Origin: Lonicera japonica
Lineage: Eukaryota > Streptophyta > Magnoliopsida > Dipsacales > Caprifoliaceae
Assembly (NCBI GenBank): GCA_021464415.1
Contig: CM038467.1
Location: 33,263,226 to 33,327,225, forward strand
Direction of reading: 5' to 3'
Length of the DNA stretch: 64,000 nt
The translations under genes and the position numbers were made by a program. Below the pieces are notes generated by a model that saw only the letters and a list, made by a program, of their open reading frames with translations, was not told the DNA's origin and made no database searches. Of the stretch, positions 1 to 12,727 are shown one piece after another (the first letter of the stretch is position 1; each line of letters starts with the position of its first letter).

Positions 1-2757
1 CACTTTGTACTTTTAGTTAATGAATTTTTTTTAACGGTCAGCCGTAGGAAACAATTTTTTAATTATTCTCACTTTAGTCCATCTTTTAGTTTTTTGTTTT
101 AAATATGGTAGCTCAACTTTCTAAGTATTTTCACAACCAACCCAATTTTTCAACTTCTTCACCAATAGCTCCCTCAACTCCCATTTTTCTCTCTAAAATT
201 CTTGTTGTCTCTAATTTTTCAACCCATTACTCTATCATATATACATAAGATAATAAGTAACTTAATACTTATAGTTGTGGGGCGACACTTCATTTTTTTG
301 GTTTATAACTTTAAATCTTTACTGCCAACTCTCCAATCCATCATTTTTAAAATTATTATGGAGATGATAACTATTTTTTTTACGTTATAACTTGTTATGC
401 TATAATATGAAATTGAAGTAAAATGTTCCAAACTTTCATAATTTCTTATTACTCTTTCGGTCTCAAAGTAAGGTACTTTGATTTGACTTCATATTCTTTT
501 AAAAAATACACATAGTAATTCAAATGCAATCAATTGTTAAAAAAATAAAAATTGTTTGCTATATACTAAAATGTGCATATAGTGATTATGTGTCAAAAAA
601 AAAGGAAAAGGAAATTGAAATTTTAATTTGGGATACTTGAAAAAAAATAGTAACCTCTTAATTTAAAATGGAGAAAGTGCAATGAAGAACTTTTGCCTCA
701 CCTGTCGTTTGACTATATTTTTTGTTTCACTTGTTTTGAATGTTTGCGTAATTATTTTAATTGTTTATAATATCACATATAGAAACGTGTTATACAACAT
801 ATCTTACTCACCTAAGCAGTTAAAATAATTGTTGTATAGTTACATGAGGTTGTGATGGGTGGTGAATGGTGGATATAAGATAAGAGAAATTGTTGCAAAG
901 AGAATGAAGCATAAGACAACGTAAAATCAACAACATATAGGGATTTATTTGCAAATAAACTGAAAACTTGGGGGAGGTTGTGTAAATACTTAGAAAGTTG
1001 TGGTTTGTTTAAATAATTTATACATCTTATTTGCCAATTTTAACAAAAGTTTAGAAATGGACTAAAGTTACAACAATAAAAAAGTTGTTTGTCACAATTG
1101 ATCACAAAAAAAATTTCGACAACCAAAGTGCAAGAAAAGTATATAACAAATAATACATCAATCATGCACATAAATCCTAATCAATGCAAATGATTAAGGG
1201 GTTTTGTTTGTGACTGACACCGACAAGGAAGAGAGAGAAGGAAATACAAGCGTAAACTCAAGGGCACCACATTCACATTCAATGTAAATCCACCAAAGAG
1301 ATAGAGCACCACACTCATGCGAAACGCATGTTTTTTATATATGCTACAAAAATATATGTAAAGAACTTTTTAATTAAAATAAATTTTTTTAAAACTTTTT
1401 GTCATATTTTTTATGATGTGTTTTGGCACCCCCGTATTCCAAATTCTGAATCCGCCATTGGCCGGACTTAACCTAAAGAACTTTCAATGGAACCCAATTT
1501 TTTAAATTTAGAGTGACTAACCGCACTGGACCTCTATGTTATAGTTACACTTGTTATAAAGTCCTTACAATTACTCAATTTTCTTTTAATCCTCACAAGC
1601 CTAACCCTTATATAGGTAGTATGGAACATTTCTCTGGTCATATCAAAAGAAAGCTCTAGATGTTTCCTTTCCAACGCAACAAAGGATTCATAAATCCAAC
1701 ATGCATCTGTAGGGAAAAAAAAAGTTTAGAACTATAATCGTCATTTGTAAGTTTTCCTTTACCTTAAATAACGAATAAGTTTTCGCATCAACATATATTT
1801 TTCAACTTTGTATCTTGATCTTCATGGTGACTAAGCCTCAACATACCAAATTATATGCTTGTGCGCACCATGTGTCATGGTATTTAACTATGACAAATAA
1901 AGTTTAAGAACAATAGTTTTATAAAAAGGGTTATTTGGCCTTTTTTCTGGCCTTATTTATATTTTGGATTTGGAAAGCTAGAATTTCTTATTCTAGGGCT
2001 GACTTATTAGCCTTTTTTGGTATGATAATCGAGTTTGTTGTTTGGGCTTTCAAATAAAAAATAAAAAAAAAGAAGCAGCTTGCCCCAAATTGGTATTGAC
2101 TGCACATTTGGATCCCATTTAGGGCCAATTTTAATTTGTTACAAATAAAATTTCACTTATAAATATTTGTTACAGACTAATCCGCGACAAAAATTGTGAG
2201 AAAATCACTAATTTAATAATTGATCGAACAAAATTAACTTAGACACAAATGAAATAGTATTAGGCTTTAGTCAAATTGACACAATTTTAGTTCAATTAAA
2301 AGATCCAAATACATGACTTTTGAACAATGTTACTCTCTTCCTCCTTTCTTTGAATGTATATATAAAATTTAATGGGGGGAAGAACAGTTCAGCAGTTGCC
2401 CTAATACATGACTTTTGCAAGCAAAAATGAAAGTGACTGATATTTAGTTATAATAGAAGCATTATTTTTTATTGTTATAATGTTCCGTTAGATAATAAGT
2501 TAAAAATGATAGTAAAAATAATTAATTTGTATCACAAGTTGAAAAATTAGTATAGTAATATGATAATAAAGCTGGTGGACGACAAAAATAGCTTTCCATG
2601 TGAGATCGATATCTTCCTAGCTAAAAATCCACCTAAACTGGTATAGAGTTTCAAATCATGTTTGCAAAGGTAAAATTAAAATAAGCAAAAGATGATAATG
2701 CTACAGTATAACTGTCAAACTATCTTCAGCTTTATAATATAATATATATATAGGAGC

Positions 2758-3071
2758 GTAATTAGCAAAAATGCCCCCTAAAGTTTGACCCGAATCTCTC
2801 GCTAATCCCTAAAGATCAATTTTTGGTTGAAGCATTCTTAAATTTTCTAGTTTTCCCTCACTTTTTCAAAACTGGATGCGCCATTAAAAAGATGGTTGGA
2901 AAACACGGATGATTGTCAAAAGGATGATTGTCACAAACCACTCTTTTAAAGAACATTTTTGGATGCTTCAACCGAAATTAAAAACTTTAAAAATATTTCA
3001 ACTGAAAATTAAACTTTAGGGATGAGCGAAAGATTTAGGTCAAACATTAAGAGTTATTTTTGCTAATTAAC
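2758..3071. mobile_element. MITE-like inverted repeat (copy A)
   Basis: The two ends are long imperfect inverted repeats: the left begins GTAATTAGCAAAAATGCC and the right ends in the reverse complement of GTTAATTAGCAAAAATAAC. Similarity continues inward over the stretch around TTTGACC and TCGCT. It is about 314 bp and has no coding capacity. The same element sits at 28916-29219 in copy B, so it predates the duplication. Confidence 0.7.
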
Positions 3072-3887
3072 TTAAATAGGATCTTGGTAAACAGTCCTTC
3101 AGTGGTCAGGTACCACTTCTATTTCCCATAGAATTGCTTTCTCCGAAAAAAAGTAGTTTGTTGGTATGATTTGATCAAAATAATATCATGATTTATATAT
3201 ATATTCGAAGATAAAAAAATAATATTTTCGTAAAATAAGTCTATATTTCGTAACGATAATTACGTGGGAGCCTATAGTTGAAAATTTGGTTTTGTAACAT
3301 GTAGTATATAAAGAAAATTTACGGAAAAAATTAATCATTTTTAATAAATTTCGTATCAACAAAATACTTCATTATATTTAGCATCTAACTTCAATTAATA
3401 TATTTCAATAGATACTTTTGTTCCAAAGATTATTTATTAAAAAAAAAAAAAAACCCATTATTTTACCGACTATGCACAGCTTCTGGCCATTAGAGTCTTG
3501 TGATTGAAAAGGCTCTCTGCCAAAGTTTAAAATATATAGGACATTCTCAAGTAATCACTTCTATAAACAAAAAATAATTTTCATATTAGTCTCTTTTACA
3601 ATTAAAAAAATGATGTATAAATATATATTATTATATGAACGCAGCAAGTGCATGTATACATAAATATATCTTTTAATATTTTTTTTTAAAAGAACTTGAT
3701 ATTTGGACACCGGAGGAGAATTTTCAAATCGTTCTCTCCAAATCAGAAATAATTTGAGAGAAGAGAAAGTTTTCTTAATAAAAACTTACTGTATTGACAA
3801 TTTTATCCTAGAAGATGATATTTTTTTCTTTTTTTTTTCAACTCACAAACACCAAGAAGAGATTGTAACATTCTCTTCCTTTTTAAA

Positions 3888-5594
3888 TGACGCCGTTGAA
3901 TTAATGCGCTTTGTGTTAGCTCAAGTGCAGACGCGTCAAGTTGTAATATAGTCTCGGAAGTCCGAGTGTCGAACCACAGGGATAGTCAAAAAGGAATAGT
4001 ATGGATTAAGGATTAAATGGTTTTCAGATTTTTTTAAGTTGGATTTGTTGTGAAACAACGAAAATGTAAAACGGTTGTGAAAATTAATAAGAAAGTACTA
4101 AGGTAAGTGGAGGTTAGTTGCAATTTAAGAAACGGTGGTCACTGACTCATACAAAGACTTTAACACAAGGTTTCTCAAGATATGGGGAATGTTGGTGTAT
4201 CTCTCAATAGCAAAGGGTGCGACGCTAGGCGACTCATTCCCGGATCGAAGCTATATCAAGAAAGAGACGAACAACATTCCACTAACGACGAAGCTAACAT
4301 TCGTACCTCTTAGCCACAGGTGTGAAGCAAGGTAACCCATTCCCGATGAAGCTAATTCGAGATAGATATAACAAACTCATCGTAAAAATATTTATCATAA
4401 AGTAAGGGTATAAAATCTCATGATTTAAAGGACGAAAATTAGAAAGTGAATCCTAACAATGAAATGGAATGATGTTTATGGGATAAATTTGTCAACTCAT
4501 CGTTTATCACTTAGGGTAGAAAATAAAGAGTCTAAGTATCACATATAGTGTAAGAAGCACTCAATATATCAATAAATGAATCAAGGATAAGCTAAACAAA
4601 TTTATAGTCCATCTATGGAGTTTTAAGAACTATTCATAATTTCTACGAAAAGGAAAAAGCTCCATGGATGGGGGAAAGAGACTACAAGCTTTCTAGAACC
4701 ATATAAAGATGTTGTACGTTCATTAACAACCAAGAACTAAATATACAAGGCATATAAAGTCTTAACTTAATATGAAAATACCTAGAAAGCTTGAATAATG
4801 GAAGATATGATGAAGAAAATGATTCACAAATATTTATTAAACTTTAAACATGGATTGAGCCATTAATCATCGAAAATCATATCGCAATCAACCTCCGTAA
4901 CCTTAGTAATAGACTACTTCATAATAGATACAAAAACAAATATTATAGAAGAAGAAATCATTCTTACAAATTAAACACTTACAAAGAAAAATGAAGAACA
5001 ATACTTTAAGAGCTCTCCCTTCTCTCTAGAACTTGTAAATGTGTAAAACTAGATAATATCTATCTACCCCCTTCCTTGGCGTAAAACTAGCCACAAAATA
5101 ACTAAGAAATAATAAAATAAACAAGAAAAAATATCTAGAGACAATAATCCCTCAAAACAAGCTGAAAGGAGCAGGTAGTAGGTGTTCTCGCTAGGCCATG
5201 ATCGATCATGGTTATGCCCATGATCGATCATGGAAGTGTTCTGCCAGAAAAAATGGTTCCATGATCGATCTTAGAAATGCCCATGATCGATCATGGTTAT
5301 GCCCATGATCGATCATGGTTATGCCTATGATCAATCATGGTTCTGGAATTTCTTCACTTAACACTTTGCAAACCTCCAAGCTTACTCTTGATCAATCTAT
5401 GCAATGCCATTGTATCCTAATCCTACAAACACATGGAATACTATAAAATATACACCAACTTGGGCCATGTTAGATACAACACTGGCTAAGGCACTAATCT
5501 CGAGATAAGTGGATAATTAGGCAGAACTAAAGCAACAAACGCGTCAAGCGACTCTCGGAAAGAGCTTAAACATGACAATATTATGCGTTTATCA
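3888..5594 (-). mobile_element. Solo LTR (minus orientation) with TSD TTAAA
   Basis: A 1.7-kb stretch has TGA...TCA ends and is flanked by TTAAA at 3883-3887 and 5595-5599, as expected for an LTR-retrotransposon target duplication. Read on the minus strand it starts TGATAAACGC and ends near a block (GTGGTTCGACACTCGG) typical of the 3' part of plant LTRs. No gag or pol is present, so it is best read as a solo LTR. It is missing from copy B, where the whole 3655-6060 interval is replaced by a MITE. It carries the palindromic minisatellite at 5196-5340. Confidence 0.65.
5196..5340. repeat. Palindromic minisatellite, 16-bp palindrome CCATGATCGATCATGG
   Basis: Six units start at 5196, 5218, 5259, 5281, 5303 and 5325. 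Four are perfect copies of the self-complementary 16-mer CCATGATCGATCATGG; those at 5259 and 5325 carry substitutions. Neighbouring units are mostly 22 bp apart with the spacer TTATGC. The array lies inside the solo LTR, in its first half when read on the minus strand. Confidence 0.9.
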
Positions 5595-7246
5595 TTAAAC
5601 TCTCAAACATAAAAGAGAAAATTATTTTCCTTTCTCTCTCTTTCTTTTCCCTTTGAATTGATACTTTCACTTTTTTTCTTTTCTCTCCTAAACTCCCAAA
5701 CACAGCGTTAGGGATTATCGATTAGTGAATTTGCCCCAATTGTATAGCTAAATTACATTTCTTAATAAATTCTCCTGCATGTAATGCTTAACTACAGTTT
5801 TAAAAACTATATATATTAACTGAGTGTCATGTTAAGTGTGTATTAGCTAGTAAAACATGTTCACAACTCATTTATAAATATATATATATATATATACAAA
5901 CTTTGATACACATTAAAGTGAGCACATCTTCCCACATGCATGGATTAAGTGATATTCTTTATATTCAAAATATGCGCTACATAAGTCCTTTGACACAGGT
6001 TAACATTTTTGTTAAACCAATTACGCCCTTTTATTGATAGTTACTATTTTTTTTCTTTTTTTTTTTGCAAAATTAATTGGTAATCCAATAAAAAATTTAT
6101 AATTACGAAAATGGAAGGTTGCTAAAAAATTTTAAGGACATGAAAAAGACATACACTACTATATGTCTATATATATAATGTATTATTATTAATTTTATTT
6201 TTTTTTAAATTACACCCTGAATTATATATAAAAGATTAGGTAAGTAGTGTTATTGACTAAAGAAGTGTAAGTGACGTGATGAGAGGAAAGATATAATGTT
6301 TTGTGGAGAAGGGAGAGAGAGGGGGAGGTATTTATTTCGATAAAAGAGAAAAAATAAAATAAAATAATATATGCCCTTTTGCTGTGTCCTTTTACCCTAA
6401 ATGACTTTACTACTTTCTTGAAACCCTCGGCCATGTGGGTGTTTTAGCAGTGCCGGTTTCGTGGTGGGAGGGATTTTTGTTATTATTGTAGTAAAAGGAA
6501 AAAATTTAGAACTTAGTTACCTTCTCTTTTTAAAAAACAAATCAAAGAAAAAATTATGGTTGTAGATATATTGAGAAGATAACTCGCCACAACTACAGGC
6601 CTTACTCAATTAGTATAAGGAATAAAAAATATATATATATATATATTGGTTGGGGCGAGTCAATTGATTTATTCTCCTAAATGGCTAAACCAAACCTGTT
6701 AGCATATTAATTATCTCATAGATTAGTATTGTTAGCATATCAATTATCTAATGAATTGATAGCATGTATCCTAGATTGATTTAGGATTATCTATTTCTTT
6801 ATACTTATTTCTTTCGGTAATTGTAACATTCACCAAACCCTACATAAAGGGTCACCTCACATCACGACAGAAAACTACCATTGCCAGAACACTCTCTGAC
6901 ACTCTTATACATTCTCCTAACCCTATAATTCTTTCCATTATTGCAACATTCTCTTTCCATTATAAAAGTTTATAAGGGCAAAATAGGAAAAACAAAAACT
7001 TGACACGGTTTCAAGAATTCCAAAATACCTTCCGTCTTTATAATTGTAGATAGAATATATATATATATATATTGATCTATACTAATATAGAAAATCAAGA
7101 GGGCTTTTGATTTATGGTGTTAATGAAGCCACCAAAATTTTGAATTGACACTTTTTTGGGCCCTTACTGTTTTATTATTGGAGTCGAATTAAGGGAAAAA
7201 AAAATTTTTGTCACATTTTTAACTAAAAGGCAAACTAAGCCATTTA

Positions 7247-7562
7247 TCAACTTATTAACCAAAATAGTACACTTTCAAAAATAATGATTTAGAATCATTA
7301 TTTTAAAGTAAAACAGTGATTCCAAATCATTATTTTTGTTAATAAACAGTGACATCAAATCACTATTTTCTCAATTTCGTAAAAGCATCACTGAATAGTT
7401 ATTTGTTTAAAATAGTGATTTGAGCTCACTTTTTCTTTTAACAAAGTGATTTGATCTAACTACTTATCAACAACAATAGTTTTCCAAATCATGTTTTTAC
7501 CTTTAAAAATATTAGTTTCAAATCACTATTTTTAAAGTGTGTTTTTTTAACTAATAAGTTGA
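7247..7562. repeat. Foldback element with repeated AAATAGTGATTT motif (copy A)
   Basis: The ends are inverted repeats: TCAACTTATTAACC with a block around CACACTTT, against the reverse complement at 7541-7562. The interior repeats AATCACTATTTT and its complement several times, so the whole unit can fold on itself. No ORF is conserved. The equivalent in copy B is 31484-31801, so the element predates the duplication. Confidence 0.6.
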
Positions 7563-8075
7563 AAAGAGGGTTAGATAGAAAAATTTGTTCTAAAAATAGT
7601 CTATTTTGGAAAAAACGTAAAAAATGGATCTCCAACATTTGCCCATAACTTAAATTTAACAAAACATGAAGTAATGGGTCTAATCGTAATCTAATTGTGA
7701 CATTAGACTTGCCCATATGCGGTCGTTTCTCTTTGACCAGGGCCGTTCCTATAATTTGGAGGGCCCTGTGTGAAAACTCAAAAAGACCTCCTTTTATATA
7801 ATCTTGCAAATAATAACATCAAATTTTTTATCACTTTCTTTGGAGATTAAAAGAAAATGTAACACAACAGATTGAATTTTCCAAAATAATTTACAATAAA
7901 AAAAAATACAATATAAGAAATACAATTATTTTAAAATATAAATAGATGTATGGAAATCATAAACAAATAATAATATACTAATATATGTATATTTTAGTGT
8001 GAAATAAATATAACCTGGTTGAAATTTTTTAATATTGTTTATATTTAAACTAATAAAGTAAGAATGTGTGTGTGT

Positions 8076-8116
8076 GAGAGAGAGAGAGAGGGGCAGGCAG
8101 GACTGATGGGGGACTG

Positions 8117-8150
<34 letters not shown>
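8076..8150. repeat. GT/GA microsatellites upstream of BAHD gene 1
   Basis: A GA tract at 8076-8092 and a longer one near 8119-8149 lie about 0.4 kb upstream of the start codon of BAHD gene 1. Copy B has shorter versions near 32510 and 32568-32586. Confidence 0.85.
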
Positions 8151-8151
<1 letters not shown>

Positions 8152-8456
8152 AATGTTATTTTAAAAAATACTCCGAGAGATTTTTCTTTAATTTTTTTTT
8201 TTCTTGCTCTAGGCTTGTTTGTAAGACTTAAAGCTATTGTTAACTATTAATAATAACACACGTTTAAGCTAAAATATAAATGAATATAATTTATGACATA
8301 CTGTTTAAACTATTTAATTTGATTATTTAAATTGTTACACGTAGAATGAATGTAGGGGTCAATATATGATTAGTAGCATTTCGTGTCGTGTCAAAATCCA
8401 GGGTTTTTTTTTGGTAATTCTTCCACACACCAACGCACCTCTCTTGCACTTTTGCC

Positions 8457-8464
8457 TATAAATA
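8457..8464 (+). promoter_or_regulatory. TATA box of BAHD gene 1
   Basis: TATAAATA lies 106 bases upstream of the ATG at 8570, which would leave an 80-base or so CT-rich leader. The identical box occurs at 32895-32902 in front of the second copy. Confidence 0.75.
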
Positions 8465-8569
8465 CCGTAAGAGATTCTCACAAATCCACGCCCCATTCCC
8501 AATCTCTCTCGTTCTCTCTCTTAGAAAAAAAGAGAAATAAATACAAACACAAAGTACAAGTCTTTGAGC

Positions 8570-9573
8570 ATGGGGTGCAAGCAAGACTTCACGGTGAAAA
8601 CAATAAAAAAAGAAATAATAGCAGCCATGTTACCAATGCAAGAGCACTGGCTACCACTATCAAACCTAGACCTCCTCTTGCCGCCTGTCGATGTCGGCGT
8701 ATTCTTTATTTACAAAAATGCCACTGCCGGAGCAAAGCCCCTGCTCAAGAAGGCCCTGGCTGAGGCCTTGGTTACGTACTATGCATTCGCCGGAGAGATT
8801 ATGGAGAGCACCGCCAGCGAGCCGGAACTTTTGTGCAACAACCGTGGGGTGGACTTCGTTGAGGCCTTTGCCGATGTGGAGCTGAGGGACCTAAATGTTT
8901 ATAATCCGGACAAGAGCATTGAGGGAAAATTGGTACCACTCAAGAAGCATGGGGTACTAGCTGTCCAGGTACAATAATTTTAGGACCCATTAATTATTCA
9001 CGTTGTCATCATGCGCATATTTTAGTGTCGGAAAATACTCGAGAAATGCAAGAACCGTGATATTATTGTCAAAGTAGTGTAGCATATTATATAATTTCTT
9101 AAAACGATATTATATTTTGATAAAAGTATAATTGATTTGGCAATTTATATAACCCATACGAAAAATGCTAAACAAATTAAATATTATATATATAAAAAGA
9201 CGATCAATTAACACACTTAATACTATCCGAATAAAAGTTATGGAATTAATAGTGGTCTGAGACGGTCAAGACTACAAAATATATGTTGTGCGGATCGGAT
9301 AATATTCTGCTTGTCTATTTATAACAATTTTTTTTTTTTCATTAAGTGATGAGAGAGAGACAATCACGTGTTGCAGGTAGCTAGCTAGTATATACCATAA
9401 AAGGTGAATATCATTTTTAATTTTTGTATCTTCTAAAAATTGGGATATATGGTCCTGGTTTAATATTGGAGTCCGATATTATCATGATATGTAGGGCCCA
9501 CAATCTTATATGATTATTTTGTTCTTTGAAAATTTTCAGTATCAGATTTGGGGCTCTTAAGGAATTACAGAGC

Positions 9574-9604
<31 letters not shown>

Positions 9605-11393
9605 TAATATGGGATTTTTTTTTTCATGGAGAAAAAATGGGTTGAGCAAAATTGTTTCCTTGAAACATGTGAGAAATAATATGAAGAGTTTCCTACAATC
9701 TATCTTGTGATTATTTTTTCCCAGTTAGGTGTATGGCTAAAATTAGGATTAAGCAAATTGATTAACCAACATCCATACATTTATACTTTTAAAAGCATTA
9801 TATATATATATATATATATATTATTGTAGAATCGATCTGTATTCAATATTATATTTTGTCGTTTTGATATTATGTATTTATTAGATTTTATATATTTTAA
9901 AATTACGTGATTAAGTTGAAACTATATTAATAATGTTGAGATTATAAATCCCATGTTGAAAAATTGTATATATTCTCATGAAGCAATATAAAAGATAAAA
10001 GGGTTACTTCACCCATGACACATTAGTTTTGAGTTGGTTACTCCAAAGTCTAATATGGTATCAGAGAGAAGGTTATTACCCATGCCATTTGTCATACTCA
10101 ACGGTCACATGAACTCCATGTCTAATTCTACGTGTACATAAATATTTGATATAAAAAACTAGCATATTAATGCACCAATTACTCATTGATCATATATTTA
10201 TAATATATAAATGTCTTAACCACTCAGCTAACTCTTTGTGAGCATTTAAATGCATACAATATTAAAATATTTAAGATTATACATAGATCGAGTGTGTATA
10301 TATAAGTTATAGTGTCATATATATTTATACTATTAATTAAACGCGAGCAGAGAGTTTTTCGTGTACATAGAAAATATCCAAAATATCCTCCATCTTTAGA
10401 AATTACAATAAAATAATATTTAGAGAAAGATTCAAACTCCATATTTGTTATTTTTTTTTACAAATTTAGACATGTTTTCAAATTACTATAACTAATATTG
10501 CACATGTACCAAATGTGTCACAAATTATAGTATATATATACAGAGTCCGTTTCAAGTATGAATCAACCCTTTTAAAATGTCGTAAAAAGAATTGGTACAT
10601 ATTTAAAATTTTCTGTATATATATATATATGTATGTATGTATGTTGAGAGGCAGTTGACCCATCCCATTCCTTTGTGTGTGAAGCCTTCACCTGCTTTTA
10701 CCCATCACTTCTAAACTACATATAAAATTAGTTATTAATTATTACTCAAGTAGTTTGTGTAAGTAAGACTTTTTAGAGCATGGTAATCATTTATTTATTA
10801 AAATATTCTCCCAGGTGTTTTCTTGCCAACTTTGTTTCTTCAGCAATATATACTACTTATATGAATTAAATTAAGACGTCATTTGACTATACTACGATGA
10901 AATATTTGTTATCTTCACTTGAATAATTGTGAACTTTTTTCAATAGAATATAAGTTTTTTTTAATTGTATTTTAACAGAAGAAATTTTGTATTGTACTTG
11001 AATTAATTGAATTTTAGGCTATATAGTTAAATATATAAAAAAAGGGTGCATAAAATGATTTCAATTACTTTAAAATAAATTTTTTTTTTGTATATATTAT
11101 TAGCTAATCTAAACTAACATTTTGGAACTTTTAAGATTTTGTTCTTGAGTTTGGAAATTTTTAGAAGGCGGTCCCTCACTTTTTGTTTTTGAAAAAATGT
11201 GGTAGTGTATGCCTTGTGATAACTAGAAATATTGTGCCGTGAGGCAGAAGATAGTGTGAATATATGCATTATAATATATGGAGATACTGACTATGGTGAG
11301 ACTCAATTTCATAGATATTGGTTGCTGAAAAGTTGGGAGATACTGCTGCATGGGGAAGATAATGTAAAGCTAATACTTTCGAGAACTGCATAT

Positions 11394-11435
<42 letters not shown>

Positions 11436-12573
11436 GTTTAACATATATATTAAAATTTTATTGAATATCCAATTCAAACAATGAGAGAAAAATCAAATTT
11501 ACTATTAAACTTAAATCTCAAATTAAAGGAACATAATCACATATATAAGACTAGCTAGAGTTAAACTTAAATATCTAACATTTTAAGTGATATTTCTAGC
11601 GACTATGTTCCTGCAGGTCACAGAGTTAAAATGTAGGGCATTGGTGGTGGCATGCACGTTTGACCACCGAGTTGCCGACGCTTACTCAGCCAACATGTTT
11701 CTAGTATCTTGGGCGGAGATTGCCCAATCAAAACCACTATCGCAAGTGCCATCATTTCGTCGGTCACTTCTTTACCCTCGCCGCCCTGGTTCCTACTGCT
11801 TATCCTCCATTGATAGCCTCTATGCCACCATCTCAACATTGAAGCCATCTTGCAGTAATGGAAATGAATCCATCCTCAGCCGCATCTACTACATTAAGGC
11901 TAAGCAACTCTGCCAACTCCAATCACTAGCGACCACCAATGACAAATGCAAAAGGAGTAAGCTCGAGGCCTTTAGTGCCTTCTTGTGGAAAATGGTTGCC
12001 GAGAACATGCCTAGCAACAAGACGTGCAAAATGGGCATCGTGGTTGATGGGAGAGACAAGTTAAGTGGAAATCATGATACAAAAGATAATCCTTTTGCCG
12101 TCTATTTTGGGAATGTATTGTCTATTCCATTTGGAGAAAAAAGATCTGACGAGCTTAGGGAAATGCCATTGAACATGGTGGCAAACTCGGTCCATGATTT
12201 CTTAGAGGGTGCGGTGACAAAGGAACATTTCATGGGGCTTATAGACTGGGTGGAGGCTCACCGACCTGAGCCAATGCTGGCAAGGATATATAGCGGTGAA
12301 GGTTTACAGGATGTGGTGGGACCAGCCATTGTAGTGTCATCTGGGCAACGATTTCCAGTGGAAAAGGTGGACTTCGGTTGGGGTACGCCGGCCTTGGGGT
12401 CATACCATTTTCCATGGGGTGGTAACGCGGGGTACATCATGCCAATGCCTAGCCCATTGGGAAATGGCGACTGGGTGGTCTATATGCATCTTTTCAAATC
12501 GCAATTAGATCTACTAGAGGCTAAGGCATCTCATGTGTTTCATCCCTTGACTTATGATTATTTTGAAATTTGA
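8570..12573 (+). CDS. BAHD acyltransferase, copy 1 (coniferyl alcohol acyltransferase-like)
   Basis: Two exons, 8570-8968 (133 codons) and 11617-12573 (318 codons plus stop), give 451 residues, the usual BAHD length. The phase-0 intron (2648 bp, AG|GTACAA to CTGCAG|G) follows a glutamine codon, the position of the common BAHD intron. The N-terminus runs [10 protein letters not shown], then [23 protein letters not shown]. The catalytic motif is [10 protein letters not shown]: the HxxxD His and Asp are present, with Asp in place of the first His of the classical HHxxxD. The DFGWG structural motif is intact near residue 390. BAHD enzymes are cytosolic and move an acyl group from acyl-CoA to an alcohol or amine. 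The N-terminal block and [15 protein letters not shown] tail look like the coniferyl alcohol/phenolic acyltransferase clade; the substrate is inference. The ATG is chosen over an upstream TTG because it follows the TATA box and leader. Confidence 0.9.
9577..9604. repeat. GA microsatellite in intron of BAHD gene 1
   Basis: An uninterrupted GA tract. The matching intron site in copy B (34085-34124) is longer and is followed by a TA tract at 34128-34148. Confidence 0.95.
9934..10066 (+). mobile_element. LTR end plus tRNA-iMet primer-binding site fragment, in BAHD intron 1
   Basis: TGTTGAGATTATAAATCCC at 9934 looks like the start of a short Copia/TRIM LTR. At 10056-10066 TGGTATCAGAG matches the plant initiator-Met primer-binding site. 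About 365 bp here (9810-10190) is absent from the copy B intron (around 34330-34350), so this is an insertion in copy A or a loss in B. No second LTR was found. Confidence 0.55.
11394..11435. repeat. TAA microsatellite at end of BAHD intron 1
   Basis: A TAA array lies about 180 bases upstream of the exon 2 acceptor. The orthologous array in copy B is 35560-35593, with fewer repeats. Confidence 0.95.
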
Positions 12574-12636
12574 GTATGTGCGTCGAATAAGAATGCTAGA
12601 GTGACTAAATTATTTAATCAATATATTTGCTGATTG

Positions 12637-12727
12637 TGTGTTTTGATAATTGAATTCTTGTTTTAATAGTTGTATTTCACTAATCTAATGTACAACTATT
12701 AAAACACTAGAGTACAATTGTCAAACA
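12637..12727. repeat. 3'-UTR inverted repeat (hairpin), copy A
   Basis: About 85 bases after the stop codon, GTTTTAATAGTTGTA (12660-12674) pairs perfectly with TACAACTATTAAAAC (12691-12705) around a 16-base loop. A weaker outer stem (TGTTTTGATAATTG with CAATTGTCAAACA) extends it to about 90 bases. The same hairpin is kept in copy B at 36814-36859. It may be a tiny MITE or a processing structure. Confidence 0.8.

Noticed and set aside
5196..5340. CRISPR array
   Set aside because: Regular palindromic repeats with short spacers, but the spacers are near-identical 6-bp linkers, the DNA is plant nuclear and it lies inside an LTR.
8383..8763. 126-residue ORF overlapping BAHD exon 1
   Set aside because: A different frame across the promoter, leader and exon 1; it has no coding signal of its own.
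10056..10066. tRNA-Met gene
   Set aside because: Only the 3'-end complement TGGTATCAGAG is present, as in a retrotransposon primer-binding site; no cloverleaf.
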